A DNA stretch of 64,000 nucleotides from Marininema mesophilum (GCF_900106775.1 NZ_FNNQ01000006.1:1-64000); one strand, 5' to 3'; positions 1 through 8,005 are shown, counted from the first letter of the stretch. The notes: generated by a model not told the origin, from the letters alone. Program-made: numbers and translations.

Positions 1-129
1 GTGAAGAACCTGAATCTTCGCGCATGGACATGCCCTACGTGCCACTCTCACCATGACCGAGACATCAATGCATCCAAGAACATCTTGCAAGAAGGACTAA
101 AGATTTTTGCGGTTGGGCAGACCGTTTAA
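1..129 (+). CDS. tnpB: TnpB transposon nuclease, C-terminal end (5' part outside window)
   Basis: The open frame at the window edge encodes the last 42 residues of a TnpB-type RNA-guided nuclease of the IS200/IS605 group. It has the end of the zinc finger (WTCPTCHSHHD) and the RDINASKN catalytic region, and ends in AVGQTV. It is nearly identical to the end of the complete copy on the minus strand at 46655-47788. Whether this copy is intact upstream cannot be seen. Confidence 0.9.
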   Translation: MKNLNLRAWTCPTCHSHHDRDINASKNILQEGLKIFAVGQTV

Positions 130-224
130 GCTTGGAGTATATCCTGTCAGTAGACGGAGTTCCCAAGAATCCCACTGCGCCCGAAGGAAGTGCCCTTGGG
201 GTGCTTCAGCTGTGGGAGTGTCAA
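1..224 (+). mobile_element. IS200/IS605-type tnpB element, right end
   Basis: After the tnpB stop codon the sequence keeps the same right-end signature as the full element at 46583-47921: AAGCTTGGA, then TCAGTAGA, CCCAAGAATCCC, and a terminal GGGAxTGTCAA. The match places the transposon end near 224. The internal hairpin is longer and diverged compared with the other copy. This end region normally overlaps the guide-scaffold RNA of TnpB, so the bases just after 224 would serve as guide. The insertion lies directly before a truncated TPR gene. Confidence 0.75.
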
Positions 225-239
225 TGGCTTATTTAACGG

Positions 240-1193
240 GTGAAGTCAAAAGTATGGCTGAGGGCGGAGCGATCTTTTTTTAAAGCGGTGCGATTGGCCA
301 GTCAATCCAGTAGTGAGGAGAATATCGAGGCAGCTAGCTTTAATGAATTGGGAGTCTGTGCATTTTTTCAAAATGATTTAGAAAAAGCGATTGAGTATAC
401 CCGAAGTGGTTTAGATTCCTTTGATGATCGTGGGGAACGGCTCTACTATAAAGATATCTTGCATGGAAACTTGGTAGTCTATTATGAAAGAGTAGGCCGG
501 GTTGAAGAGGTTCATCGGATCCTAGACCAGCTTTGGAATGCTCGGGAGTCGATAAAATCTATGCCAACTCTACTACTGGTATATGAGACGCGTGCTAACC
601 TCTTTAGAAAGAGCAAAATGTATGATGAAGCAATTCAATGCGCGATGGAAGGTGCAGAGATTGCTCGTCTCAATAGGAATCGTGAGCGTAGCTTTGATCT
701 TCAATCAGTGATCGGAAGTACATATCTTGATGAGGGTAATTACTCCGCTGCTAAAAAAGCCTTTGAGGTAGCATTAAAATATACGGATCATTGGCCTGAT
801 GCAGATCGATATATTGTCGTCAACGTTTATGCTCGGATAGGGTCACTTTACATGGCAGAAAAACGTTTTGATGAAGCGGCGGTTGAGATTAGCAAAGGGA
901 TTGAATTGGCTCGGAACACAGAAGATTATTTATCGCTTACGAATGTACTCATCGTTGCTGGTCAGTGCGCCAATGCACAAGAAAAATACCAGGAGTCTGC
1001 TGAGTTTTTGGAAGAGGCCCTTGAACTAGCCGATCAGTATGGATTACAGACACAAAAGCATGTTGCAGTACTTCATCTCTCCCATGCCTACGAACACGTA
1101 GATGAAAAAATATTTATCAATTCTTTAAAGCGGTTGTATACACTAGAAATGAAGAAGGCGCGAGAGGAGGCGGCTTGTCATGAAATATTGTAA
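240..1193 (+). pseudogene. TPR quorum-sensing receptor (RRNPPA-like), 5' end lost
   Basis: The 317-residue frame is made of tetratricopeptide repeats from its first residues (RAERSFFKAVRLA..., NELGVCAFFQNDLEKAIEY, then about six more units to the C-terminus). This is the peptide-binding half of Rap/NprR/PlcR-like receptors. An N-terminal XRE helix-turn-helix, expected in family members that bind DNA, is absent. The frame is closed by TAA at 234, the GTG at 240 has no ribosome binding site, and a transposon end lies about 10 bases upstream. I infer that the insertion removed the N-terminal part. The 3' end overlaps a signal-peptide-like gene, as in known receptor/propeptide pairs. A Rap-type phosphatase lacking DNA binding is the alternative, but the missing start still argues for truncation. 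Confidence 0.7.
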
Positions 1194-1305
1194 GTTGATC
1201 CTTAAGTGTTTGGTAGTGAAAATTCCCGTGAATGTCGCCCATGGTGGACCTGTAACAGGAGTCTCTCCAAAGTATGTAGATAAGAACAGCCCAGCTATAG
1301 GTTAA
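1180..1305 (+). CDS. Putative quorum-sensing signal propeptide, 41 aa
   Basis: ATG follows a strong GAGGAGG ribosome binding site and overlaps the last 14 bases of the TPR receptor in another frame. The 41-residue product has a basic, hydrophobic N-terminal part (KYCKLILKCLVVKIPVNVA) and a polar tail ending SPKYVDKNSPAIG. Size, overlap with the receptor 3' end and architecture match Phr/NprX/PapR-type propeptides, which are exported and trimmed to a short C-terminal peptide that binds the TPR receptor. A terminator follows within 10 bases. The hydrophobic segment is weak for a signal peptide, and no named family is recognised, so the role is inferred from context. Confidence 0.6.
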   Translation: MKYCKLILKCLVVKIPVNVAHGGPVTGVSPKYVDKNSPAIG

Positions 1306-1314
1306 AGAGGAGGA

Positions 1315-1345
1315 AAAGTCGAGGGGTTAATCCTTGGCTTTTTTA
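1315..1345 (+). terminator. Rho-independent terminator after receptor/peptide pair
   Basis: AAGTCGAGG pairs with CCTTGGCTT (9 bp including G-T pairs), followed by a T run. Confidence 0.6.
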
Positions 1346-1475
1346 TATTGTATAGGTACATTGATCTCTAAAAAGTAAGTAGATGATTCATTGGATTGGG
1401 GTTTTTGAATATTAATGGCAAGTAGAAAATTATTATTTGCAAATTAAAAGATTATTAGGAGGAAAATAACTACCT

Positions 1476-1493
1476 ATGAAGAAAATATTGTGA
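1476..1493 (+). CDS. Leader peptide MKKIL upstream of MFS exporter
   Basis: ATG AAG AAA ATA TTG TGA lies 8 to 12 bases after a perfect AGGAGG. A strong ribosome binding site in front of five codons, followed by a terminator hairpin and a drug-exporter gene, is the usual layout of ribosome-mediated attenuation of antibiotic-resistance genes. Translation is inferred only. Confidence 0.45.
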   Translation: MKKIL

Positions 1494-1527
1494 GTAGAAG
1501 AGGGGTGTGATTATAACATATTAGATT

Positions 1528-1576
1528 AGATAACGACTAAAGGGCTTTTCATGAAAAACATGATTCGTTATTTTTT
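1528..1576 (+). promoter_or_regulatory. Attenuator hairpin ahead of MFS gene
   Basis: AGATAACGA at 1528-1536 pairs with TCGTTATTT at 1565-1573 and runs into a T tract, forming a terminator about 50 bases upstream of the MFS start and downstream of the leader peptide. The 28-base loop holds a second short frame, starting ATGAAAAACATG. No clear anti-terminator was drawn by eye. Confidence 0.5.
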
Positions 1577-1626
1577 ATGTTTGTAGGGTTTTTTATTGTT
1601 TTCATTTCCATATAGGGGGATATTAA

Positions 1627-2895
1627 ATGAAAATTAGTGAATTTCATTTAAATATAAAAATAAGATTACTAGAAACTTTTTTGAGTACATTATTAGGAAG
1701 TATGATTTTCCCTTTTATGGCCATTTACATGTCTAAAAATTTTGGGGTTAAAATTTCTGGATTATTACTTCTGATGAATGTTTTTATAGGGGTAATTGTA
1801 AAATTTTTCGGTGGATATCTTTCTGACCACTTCGGAAGAAAAAAAGTGGTGATGTATGCAGAAGTCATCAGGTTACTCGCATTTGTAACCATGTTAATCT
1901 GTAATTCACCTTGGTATGAATCCCCGTTGATTACCTTTTTTATGATGACCGTTAATACAATCTGTTGGGGGATGGTGAATCCAGCAAATGATGCGATGTT
2001 GATTGATGCTAGTAAACCAGAGCAACGGAAACTCATGTATTCAATCGTTTACTGGTCTTTTAACTTAGCAGTAGCCATTGGAGGGATATTAGGTGGCTTC
2101 TTTTTTGAGAAATATATGTTTGAACTATTAATCGGACTAACATGTGGGTCGCTTTTGAGTGTGATCCTAGTTGTATTTTTTATAAAAGAGACTTATTTTG
2201 TGGATAAAAAAGTAAGTGCAGGATCCCATGTTCGTACAATGATCCATACATATAAGACTGTATTGAGTGATCGATTGTTTATCCTTTTTGTATTAGCGGG
2301 TACCTTTCTTTATTCGATGGAAGTACAATTAATTAATTATATAGGCATACGATTGAGTGACGAGTTGCCTCGTCAACAGTTCCTATTTTGGGATATAAAT
2401 GGTGTGCAAGCACTTGGATTTTTAAGGACGGTAAGTACCATTCTAGTTGTTACATTGTCGATTTTAATGGTAAAAATGGTTAAAAAAATAGATGATCAAT
2501 GGGTATTGCTGTTTGGATCACTCATTTTTGCCCTTGGATATGGGATGATCTCGTATGTTCTTAATATCTGGATATTATTAATCTTAATAATAGTTGCAAC
2601 GATTGGAGAAATGCTTCAAATTCCAATTCAGCAGTCGTATCTAGCCTCCATTCCACCGGAACGTCTTAGAAGTTCTTATATGGCAGTAAGTGGACTGATA
2701 TTGAATGGTGGGATGTTAATTGCTTCATTGACGATTACCATCAGTGCATTTTTACCACCATTGGCTACAACGGTAGTGATCACAGGTATTGGACTAGGGG
2801 GTGTTTTTATTCATTTTACTATTTTTAGAAGGGTCCAACGAAGGGCAAGAGATCATGATTTGGTAGCGGAAGAGGAGCTTCAATTGGAAGGGTAG
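1627..2895 (+). CDS. MFS transporter, drug-exporter type
   Basis: This 422-residue protein has about 12 hydrophobic segments and the major-facilitator motif A (GGYLSDHFGRKK, residues 62-73) in the loop between segments 2 and 3, as in proton-coupled multidrug exporters of the DHA1 group. It would sit in the cytoplasmic membrane and export a small molecule; the substrate is unknown. ATG follows AGGGGGAT. A leader peptide and attenuator lie upstream, suggesting induction by a ribosome-targeting compound. The region is AT-rich compared with neighbouring genes. A truncated SgrR-type regulator converges on it. Confidence 0.85.
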   Translation: MKISEFHLNIKIRLLETFLSTLLGSMIFPFMAIYMSKNFGVKISGLLLLMNVFIGVIVKFFGGYLSDHFGRKKVVMYAEVIRLLAFVTMLICNSPWYESPLITFFMMTVNTICWGMVNPANDAMLIDASKPEQRKLMYSIVYWSFNLAVAIGGILGGFFFEKYMFELLIGLTCGSLLSVILVVFFIKETYFVDKKVSAGSHVRTMIHTYKTVLSDRLFILFVLAGTFLYSMEVQLINYIGIRLSDELPRQQFLFWDINGVQALGFLRTVSTILVVTLSILMVKMVKKIDDQWVLLFGSLIFALGYGMISYVLNIWILLILIIVATIGEMLQIPIQQSYLASIPPERLRSSYMAVSGLILNGGMLIASLTITISAFLPPLATTVVITGIGLGGVFIHFTIFRRVQRRARDHDLVAEEELQLEG

Positions 2896-2911
2896 GGGTT
2901 ATATAATAATC

Positions 2912-2948
2912 AACCCCTACCTAGCCAAAGGGCGAAGTAGGGGTTTTT
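2912..2948. terminator. Bidirectional terminator between convergent genes
   Basis: AACCCCTAC at 2912-2920 pairs with GTAGGGGTT at 2937-2945, followed by T residues. It lies between the stops of the MFS gene and the SgrR-like gene. Confidence 0.75.
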
Positions 2949-2950
2949 AA

Positions 2951-3433
2951 TCAATGGGATGGAGATTCCTTATCCCCACGATAACTTTGAACATAGAGCC
3001 AGCTACCAGTTTCTGTAGAGATGCCTGTGGGTTTAAGAGGGCGTTCGTTGAGGTCCAGTTTGAATTGGGGAAGGCTAAGCTCCTTCATCAACTGTTGGTA
3101 GCAAGATTTTCGGATATCTGGAGGGATGCCATCCCGTTTTAACGTTCGGGTAGCTTCCTTGATATGTCCTTGCCGTAGCAATTGCTTGAAATAGGTAGGG
3201 AATACTTCGGGAAGTGGGCGAAGAAAGGTTAGCGAGGAACGCTTTCCTCTTCCTCCTCCAGGTGTCCAGGAGATAAGACCTTCTTCTTCCATATTTTTTA
3301 AGAGACGTTTTACGTTACGAGGGGAACAAAATAAAGCGTCTGCTAATTCATCGCGACCGACGGAGAGAGTCTCGTTCTTAGTATCCTTTATATAGCGAAG
3401 ACGAAGCTCAATGTAATGATCCAGCGCATTCAT
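2951..3433 (-). CDS. SgrR-type regulator, N-terminal HTH domain only
   Basis: The 160-residue product begins with the winged helix-turn-helix found at the N-terminus of SgrR-family regulators (ELADALFCSPRNVKRLLK, EEEGLISWTPGGGRGKRS, LTFLRPL). In the family this is followed by a solute-binding-protein-like domain (SBP_bac_5), giving 550-600 residues. Here the chain stops soon after the linker (LKPTGISTETG...), with a terminator right behind it. The ATG at 3433 was chosen because AGGTGA lies 8 bases upstream; an in-frame GTG at 3442 lacks this. It may be a degenerate gene or a stand-alone DNA-binding regulator, perhaps of the facing MFS gene. Confidence 0.7.
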   Translation of the reverse strand: MNALDHYIELRLRYIKDTKNETLSVGRDELADALFCSPRNVKRLLKNMEEEGLISWTPGGGRGKRSSLTFLRPLPEVFPTYFKQLLRQGHIKEATRTLKRDGIPPDIRKSCYQQLMKELSLPQFKLDLNERPLKPTGISTETGSWLYVQSYRGDKESPSH

Positions 3434-3661
3434 GAATATCACCTAAATTTCCATCGATTTCATGTAGATTACAAAAGATCTTTTAAGACATGAGGCTTCT
3501 TTGGTTTGATATTGGAAATCTTGTTTAGGGATGAATAGTACCTTTCCGTATTGGGACAAGGGGTTGGATCCGTTGAAGTAGTAGGTGAGGTTGCGTAGAT
3601 GGGTGGATTTGTAGTATTAGGTATAGATCATAAGTAGTAAAATTTTGTTAAAAGAAGGAGA

Positions 3662-3690
3662 TTGTTTTTTTATATTGAAGCATATAATAA
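3662..3690 (+). promoter_or_regulatory. Candidate sigma-A promoter of the metallo-beta-lactamase
   Basis: TTGTTT at 3662-3667 and TAATAA at 3685-3690 are 17 bases apart, 25 bases before the TTG start; an overlapping TATAAT begins at 3683. Confidence 0.4.
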
Positions 3691-3714
3691 CATGGAATAG
3701 GGAGGACGGCAAAT

Positions 3715-4515
3715 TTGAATCGCACAAAAAGATGGGCCATTGTATTTCTCGCATGTGTTTTTTTAATGGGGGGAATCTTTTTAAATACAGTGGGAGATCA
3801 AGGAGCGATGGCATTTGCGAGAAAGCAAGCTTCTAGTAAGCTGATCACCAATCCAGATAAGACCGTTGAGTTGAAGCAGATCAGCCCGAAGGTTTGGGTA
3901 CATACCACGTATGGTGATTATAATGGAGCCTCTAGAGTTCCTTCAAATGGGTTACTCATTCAAACGACCAAGGGATTGGTTTTAGTCGATTCCACTTGGA
4001 ACGATGCCTTAACCAAAGAGCTACTCGCGTTGATTCGACAAAATTTTGACCGGAAACTGTCTGTCGCGGTAATCACTCATTCCCATTTTGATCGGATGGG
4101 CGGGATTCGAGCCTTACAACAGGCAGGGATTGAAGTCCGTACGACGATAAAGACGGCGAAGCTGGCCCAGGCAGAAGGTTATCCAGCACCGGATGTTTTC
4201 TTGGATAATCGTCCTCGGTTTCAAGTAGGGAGCACTATCATAGAGACGATGTATCCTGGAGAGGGTCATACGAAGGATAATATCACAGTATGGCTCCCAC
4301 AACATCAGGTTCTCTTTGGTGGTTGTTTAGTGAAATCCTTGGAGTCAAAGGATATGGGCAATGTAGATGATGCTAATTTGAAAGCATGGTCAGACTCGAT
4401 TCAGAAAGTGCGTGAACGTTACCCAAATGCTGAGCAAGTGGTTCCTGGTCATGGAAAGTGGGGATATCAACGATTGTTGACCCACACTCTCGATTTGTTG
4501 GAGCAACAACAATAG
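3715..4515 (+). CDS. bla: Subclass B1 metallo-beta-lactamase
   Basis: The 266-residue protein has all zinc ligands of subclass B1 enzymes: H122, H124 and D126 in HSHFDRMGG, H185 in GEGHTKDN, C204 in GGCLVKS and H246 in VPGHG. The substrate-binding asparagine loop (GNVDDAN) is also present. The N-terminus has a basic stretch and a hydrophobic segment (residues 7-27), so it is exported as a signal-peptide or membrane-anchored protein. Known enzymes of this class (for example BcII) hydrolyse penicillins, cephalosporins and carbapenems. The TTG start follows GGGAGG. It stands alone between convergent neighbours and carries no mobile-element marks, so it is probably intrinsic. Confidence 0.93.
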   Translation: MNRTKRWAIVFLACVFLMGGIFLNTVGDQGAMAFARKQASSKLITNPDKTVELKQISPKVWVHTTYGDYNGASRVPSNGLLIQTTKGLVLVDSTWNDALTKELLALIRQNFDRKLSVAVITHSHFDRMGGIRALQQAGIEVRTTIKTAKLAQAEGYPAPDVFLDNRPRFQVGSTIIETMYPGEGHTKDNITVWLPQHQVLFGGCLVKSLESKDMGNVDDANLKAWSDSIQKVRERYPNAEQVVPGHGKWGYQRLLTHTLDLLEQQQ

Positions 4516-4654
4516 GATCCTGTAAAGGAAGCGGGTGTTTGCAACCTTACAAGTAAACTACCATGGTTCAGCACGGGAGATCAAGGAGACTCTTCTTTAT
4601 TTTCTACATGAATATCGACATAAAAAATTCCCAACCGATAATCAGTGACCTTTT

Positions 4655-4681
4655 GTCCATTGTATGTGATGGACTTTTTTT
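4655..4681 (+). terminator. Rho-independent terminator downstream of bla
   Basis: GTCCAT and ATGGAC flank an 8-base loop and are followed by seven T residues. It lies 140 bases after the lactamase stop; nothing else recognisable is between them. Confidence 0.6.
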
Positions 4682-4774
4682 CACTGTCTACCTTCAGGGA
4701 AACAAAATTAAAGTGGATAAGGCAATATGGGAAAAAGAAAAAGAAAAAGAGCGCCCTAAATGGACGCTGACCCC

Positions 4775-5053
4775 TTATTTTTCTGTAAAGTTAGAGTTTG
4801 TACACAGTCCCATACATGGATCACAACCACATCCACAAGGGTCTGGGGGACAAGGGGGAGCACAGGAATGGCAACCTTCCAGCATATGTTTTAGCATTCG
4901 GGTAGTTTTTTTGCTACGTCGGTAAGCTTTCATAAGTTCGTGGACATCGACCATACACCCATGATGATGCATGACCGGACAAGGCATCGGCATGGGTACC
5001 GGTATGGGGGCAGGTGGGGGGTAATAAGGCATCATTGGTCCACCGCGTTCCAT
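4775..5053 (-). CDS. Small Pro/Cys-rich spore-coat-like protein
   Basis: The product is about 92 residues, with a proline-rich N-terminal half (YYPPPAPIPVPMPMPCP), a histidine cluster (MHHHG), a basic middle and a cysteine-rich tail (CHSCAPPCPPDPCGCGCDPC). This composition is typical of Bacillales spore coat or exosporium proteins. The PDPCGxGxC pattern recurs in the Gly-rich protein at 14581-15087, so the two probably act in the same layer. AAGGAGA is 10 bases before the ATG at 5053; the upstream ATG at 5080 lacks a good site. No defined family is recognised. Confidence 0.6.
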   Translation of the reverse strand: MERGGPMMPYYPPPAPIPVPMPMPCPVMHHHGCMVDVHELMKAYRRSKKTTRMLKHMLEGCHSCAPPCPPDPCGCGCDPCMGLCTNSNFTEK

Positions 5054-5136
5054 AGGGGCATCTCTCCTTGGTTCTTTCATTTTCCACAGTATCCTATGCC
5101 CGTCTATCCACGAAGGAACCGGTGTTTATGCCCGTT

Positions 5137-5952
5137 TTATTGAAGAAATTCTTGCTTTTCGAGGACGCGTCGTTTTCGGTAAAGCATTTGAGCCGCCTCT
5201 GCCACTTCCTTGACAGTTGATTTATTAATCCAGGCTCCAAAGAGAATGCCTGCGATGGGGACCAGTTGAAATAGTTTCTTCCACCCGAAGTTATCACGAT
5301 AGGTAGCAATTACCTCGCGCCAACCTTGAAATTGGGAGATCGATTCACGGGCGGCATTTTCAGTATGGAAGTTGGATAGATTTTGGAGGATAGCTTGTTT
5401 TCCTACATAATCAGAGGAGGCAAATTGGAGACACTGAACGATGAAGATTCGTTCGCTCCTTTCACGCGGGTCATAGCCATAGGAGAGCGCCATCTCCTGG
5501 GCGGCTTTTAATGAAAGACCAAGTAGTACGGGAATATCGATGGCGAGGGTAAATACGCCTCCGATTCCAGTAGCCGCTCCTTGATAGGTTGCAAGTTGAA
5601 CCTGAGATTCTTTAAGAGCTTCTGCTGTACGGTTCATCGCGTCGATGGGGAGGGTACGGACATCAGTGAGGGAAAGAGTAGTCGGGTCTACGGAAGCTTC
5701 AGTGGCTAATCGTTGCAACACACGGGTGTCACGGATGAGATACTGGCCACCTGTCTGGATGTATGCACCCAATTCATCGAGAGCTTTGCCGAGCCATTCA
5801 TGGACGAACCGTGGAGTGATCTTGTCTAAAATGGCAAAGGGAAGGCGACCAAGCTTTTCCCAAAACCATAGGTCTTCTTGTTCAGCTTCCCATTTGGCGA
5901 TGATCTCTAGCTCTTTCTCGAGAGAATGGATGGTTTCTGTATTGGTATTTAC
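5137..5952 (-). CDS. EcsC-family protein with non-standard start (GTA)
   Basis: The frame encodes an EcsC-family protein of about 271 residues (WEAEQEDLWFWEKLGRLP near the N-terminus, then IDIPVLLGLSLKAAQEMA, and a final basic tail). The coding homology continues upstream of the first ATG/GTG/TTG-type codon (TTG at 5772), with a TGA stop three codons before the expected start. A GAGGTGA ribosome binding site is spaced correctly for a GTA codon at 5952-5950, where GTG or ATG would be expected. The biochemical role of this family is not settled. Either the start codon is mutated, a rare start is used, or there is a sequence error. Confidence 0.7.
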   Translation of the reverse strand, partial: VNTNTETIHSLEKELEIIAKWEAEQEDLWFWEKLGRLPFAILDKITPRFVHEWLGKALDELGAYIQTGGQYLIRDTRVLQRLATEASVDPTTLSLTDVRTLPIDAMNRTAEALKESQVQLATYQGAATGIGGVFTLAIDIPVLLGLSLKAAQEMALSYGYDPRERSERIFIVQCLQFASSDYVGKQAILQNLSNFHTENAARESISQFQGWREVIATYRDNFGWKKLFQLVPIAGILFGAWINKSTVKEVAEAAQMLYRKRRVLEKQEFLQ

Positions 5953-5984
5953 AGTTGTTCACCTCGCCTTTTATGAATAGAAGG

Positions 5985-6025
5985 AAAAACCCCGATCTTC
6001 CTATGGCGGGGGGAGATTGGGGTTC
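5985..6025 (-). terminator. Terminator of cshA
   Basis: On the minus strand AACCCCAATCT pairs with AGATCGGGGTT, followed by a T run. It lies just after the helicase stop and before the EcsC gene. Confidence 0.7.
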
Positions 6026-6041
6026 CAAGTATGTCCAAGGA

Positions 6042-7481
6042 TTAGTTGTGACGGTGCTGGCGTCGACGGTTGCCAGAGTGACCACCAGAGCCACCGCCGC
6101 TACGATGACGGTTATGACCACCGCCACCACCTTTGCGGAAGCGTCCGCCGCCTTTTTTACCAAAGGAGGGTGAATCCTCTGAAATGCGAACGGGAGTGGT
6201 GTCTGGTTCTTTTGTCAGTAGTTTTAGTGCAGCGGATAGCAGAGTGACAGAGTCTGACTCTTCGAGCAGTTCCTCTGCAAGAGTTTTGTATGGCTGGTAG
6301 CCACCTTCTTTGATCAGCTTGTTCAGTTTGTCCATTGCAAGACGCTGTTGCCCTTCGATTGCAGCATCCATCGATGGGATCGGGAGACGCTCCATCCGCT
6401 TTTTGGTCAGACGCTCGATGGTACGGAGATGACCAATTTCACGAGAGGTAATGAACGTAATCGCCAGTCCATCATTTCCAGCACGGCCGGTACGACCGAT
6501 GCGGTGAACATAGCTTTCTGGATCCTGTGGGATATCAAAGTTGTAGACATGAGTCACCCCACTGATATCGAGGCCTCGAGCTGCAACGTCAGTCGCTACG
6601 AGGACGTCAATCATCCCTTCACGGAACTGGCGCATGACGGTGTCTCGCCGAGCCTGGGTCAGATCGCCATGAATACCCTCTGCGGAGTAACCGCGTTTAT
6701 TAAGCCCTTCTGAAAGCTCATCCACTCGTTTTTTCGTACGACCAAAGATGATCGCAAGCTCAGGGGATTGGATGTCAAGCAAGCGGCAAAGGATATCAAA
6801 CTTGTGTCGTTGAGGGACTTCTAAAAATTGTTGACGGATGCGTGGCATCGTCATCTCTTTTGCTTTTACCCGGATCGTTTGTGGGTTCGTCATAAAGCGG
6901 CCTGCTAAACGACGGATTTGTTCCGGCATGGTTGCTGAAAAGAGGAGCGTTTGTCGTTCCTCAGGGAATTGCCCTAGGATGGCCTCGATATCTTCGATGA
7001 AGCCCATGTTCAGCATTTCATCTGCCTCATCCAATACGGTTATCGCAACATGATCTGTACGGATGGTGCGCCGGCGAAGGTGATCTAAAAGGCGCCCTGG
7101 AGTACCGGCAATTAGATGAGGCCGTTTTTTAAGGGAGCGGATTTGCCGTTCAATATCTTGGCCACCGTAGACAGGAAGTGTACGGATTCCTTTATGTTGA
7201 CCGATCTTGTTAAGTTCCTCCGCTACTTGTACAGCCAACTCCCTAGTAGGCGTGATCACGATCCCTTGGATACCACCCAATGTAGGATCTGCTTTTTCGA
7301 TGAGGGGGATCCCAAAGGCAGCGGTCTTCCCTGTACCCGTTTGGGCTTGTCCGATGAGGTCGCTACCAGATAGCCCCACAGGTAGTGCTTCCGCTTGGAT
7401 GGGGGTTGCTTCTTCAAAACCCATGTCGCTTAGAGATCGGGTCACCTGAGGATCCAATCCCAATTCTTGAAAAGTAGTCAA
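6042..7481 (-). CDS. cshA: DEAD-box ATP-dependent RNA helicase
   Basis: The 479-residue protein carries all DEAD-box motifs in order: Q motif (TFQELGL...PIQAEALP), Walker A AQTGTGKT, PTRELA, TPGRLLDHL, DEAD, SAT, and HRIGRTGRAG. The C-terminal tail is rich in Gly, Arg and His (GGGRFRKGGGGG), which fits RNA binding. This is the CshA type of Bacillales, an RNA-remodelling helicase acting in RNA decay, ribosome assembly and cold growth. The TTG start is 9 bases after GGAG. About 500 bases of non-coding sequence lie upstream, and long leaders are common for this class. Confidence 0.93.
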   Translation of the reverse strand: MTTFQELGLDPQVTRSLSDMGFEEATPIQAEALPVGLSGSDLIGQAQTGTGKTAAFGIPLIEKADPTLGGIQGIVITPTRELAVQVAEELNKIGQHKGIRTLPVYGGQDIERQIRSLKKRPHLIAGTPGRLLDHLRRRTIRTDHVAITVLDEADEMLNMGFIEDIEAILGQFPEERQTLLFSATMPEQIRRLAGRFMTNPQTIRVKAKEMTMPRIRQQFLEVPQRHKFDILCRLLDIQSPELAIIFGRTKKRVDELSEGLNKRGYSAEGIHGDLTQARRDTVMRQFREGMIDVLVATDVAARGLDISGVTHVYNFDIPQDPESYVHRIGRTGRAGNDGLAITFITSREIGHLRTIERLTKKRMERLPIPSMDAAIEGQQRLAMDKLNKLIKEGGYQPYKTLAEELLEESDSVTLLSAALKLLTKEPDTTPVRISEDSPSFGKKGGGRFRKGGGGGHNRHRSGGGSGGHSGNRRRQHRHN

Positions 7482-7960
7482 TGCTTAAGTCTCCTTTTTG
7501 TCCCGTAAGTCGAGACGGTTGATACCGGTATATTGAACCGTTCTTTATAGTGTTGACCTAACTCATCATATCGAGTCTCGGCGCAAACGGAAACCTTTTT
7601 TTTAGCGATATCGTGAATCGCTCATGATTTATCGATGAGTCACTGGTTGAACACTCTTCTTATTTTAGCCGAGTTTCTAATTATGTACTTACATGGGGTG
7701 TGTCGATCTTTTAAAAAAGCTCATCTACCCGAATAATAAAAGGAGAATACTCATAGGTTGTTGGGGAGATTATGAGAACTAGATTTGCTGATTTCCAGAT
7801 ATTTAGTGAATTTATCAGCCTGAGTGAAAGGATATAAGAGCGAGTATTCAACTAGTGCACCTGCGATTCAGGTAAGAAGATGTCAGGCGTTCCGCTGCTA
7901 TCGTTTTAGGCATTAGAACGAAGTTATCTGGTACAAGTGCCCTTTGACAAATTAACGTAC
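7482..7960. other. Non-coding stretch upstream of cshA
   Basis: No coding frame with a convincing ribosome binding site is visible. It probably holds the cshA promoter and a long 5' leader; I could not place a clear -35/-10 pair. A 21-codon frame at about 7771 is preceded by GGGGAG at too short a distance to be credible. Confidence 0.4.
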
Positions 7961-7984
7961 AAAACCCCCAATCAATGGGGGTTG
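7961..7984 (-). terminator. Terminator of the 186-aa hypothetical gene
   Basis: On the minus strand AACCCCCA and TGGGGGTT form an 8-bp stem with TTTT after it, 22 bases beyond the stop codon. Confidence 0.65.
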
Positions 7985-8005
7985 GGGTGTAGATCCTTCC
8001 TAAGT

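Noticed and set aside
4563..4925. 120-codon plus-strand frame after the lactamase
   Set aside because: It crosses a terminator, has no ribosome binding site, lies antisense to the coat-like gene and looks like low-complexity antisense reading.
5882..6163. Minus-strand frame between cshA and the EcsC gene
   Set aside because: It runs through the cshA terminator and the cshA 3' end in another frame; only the EcsC frame shows family similarity here.
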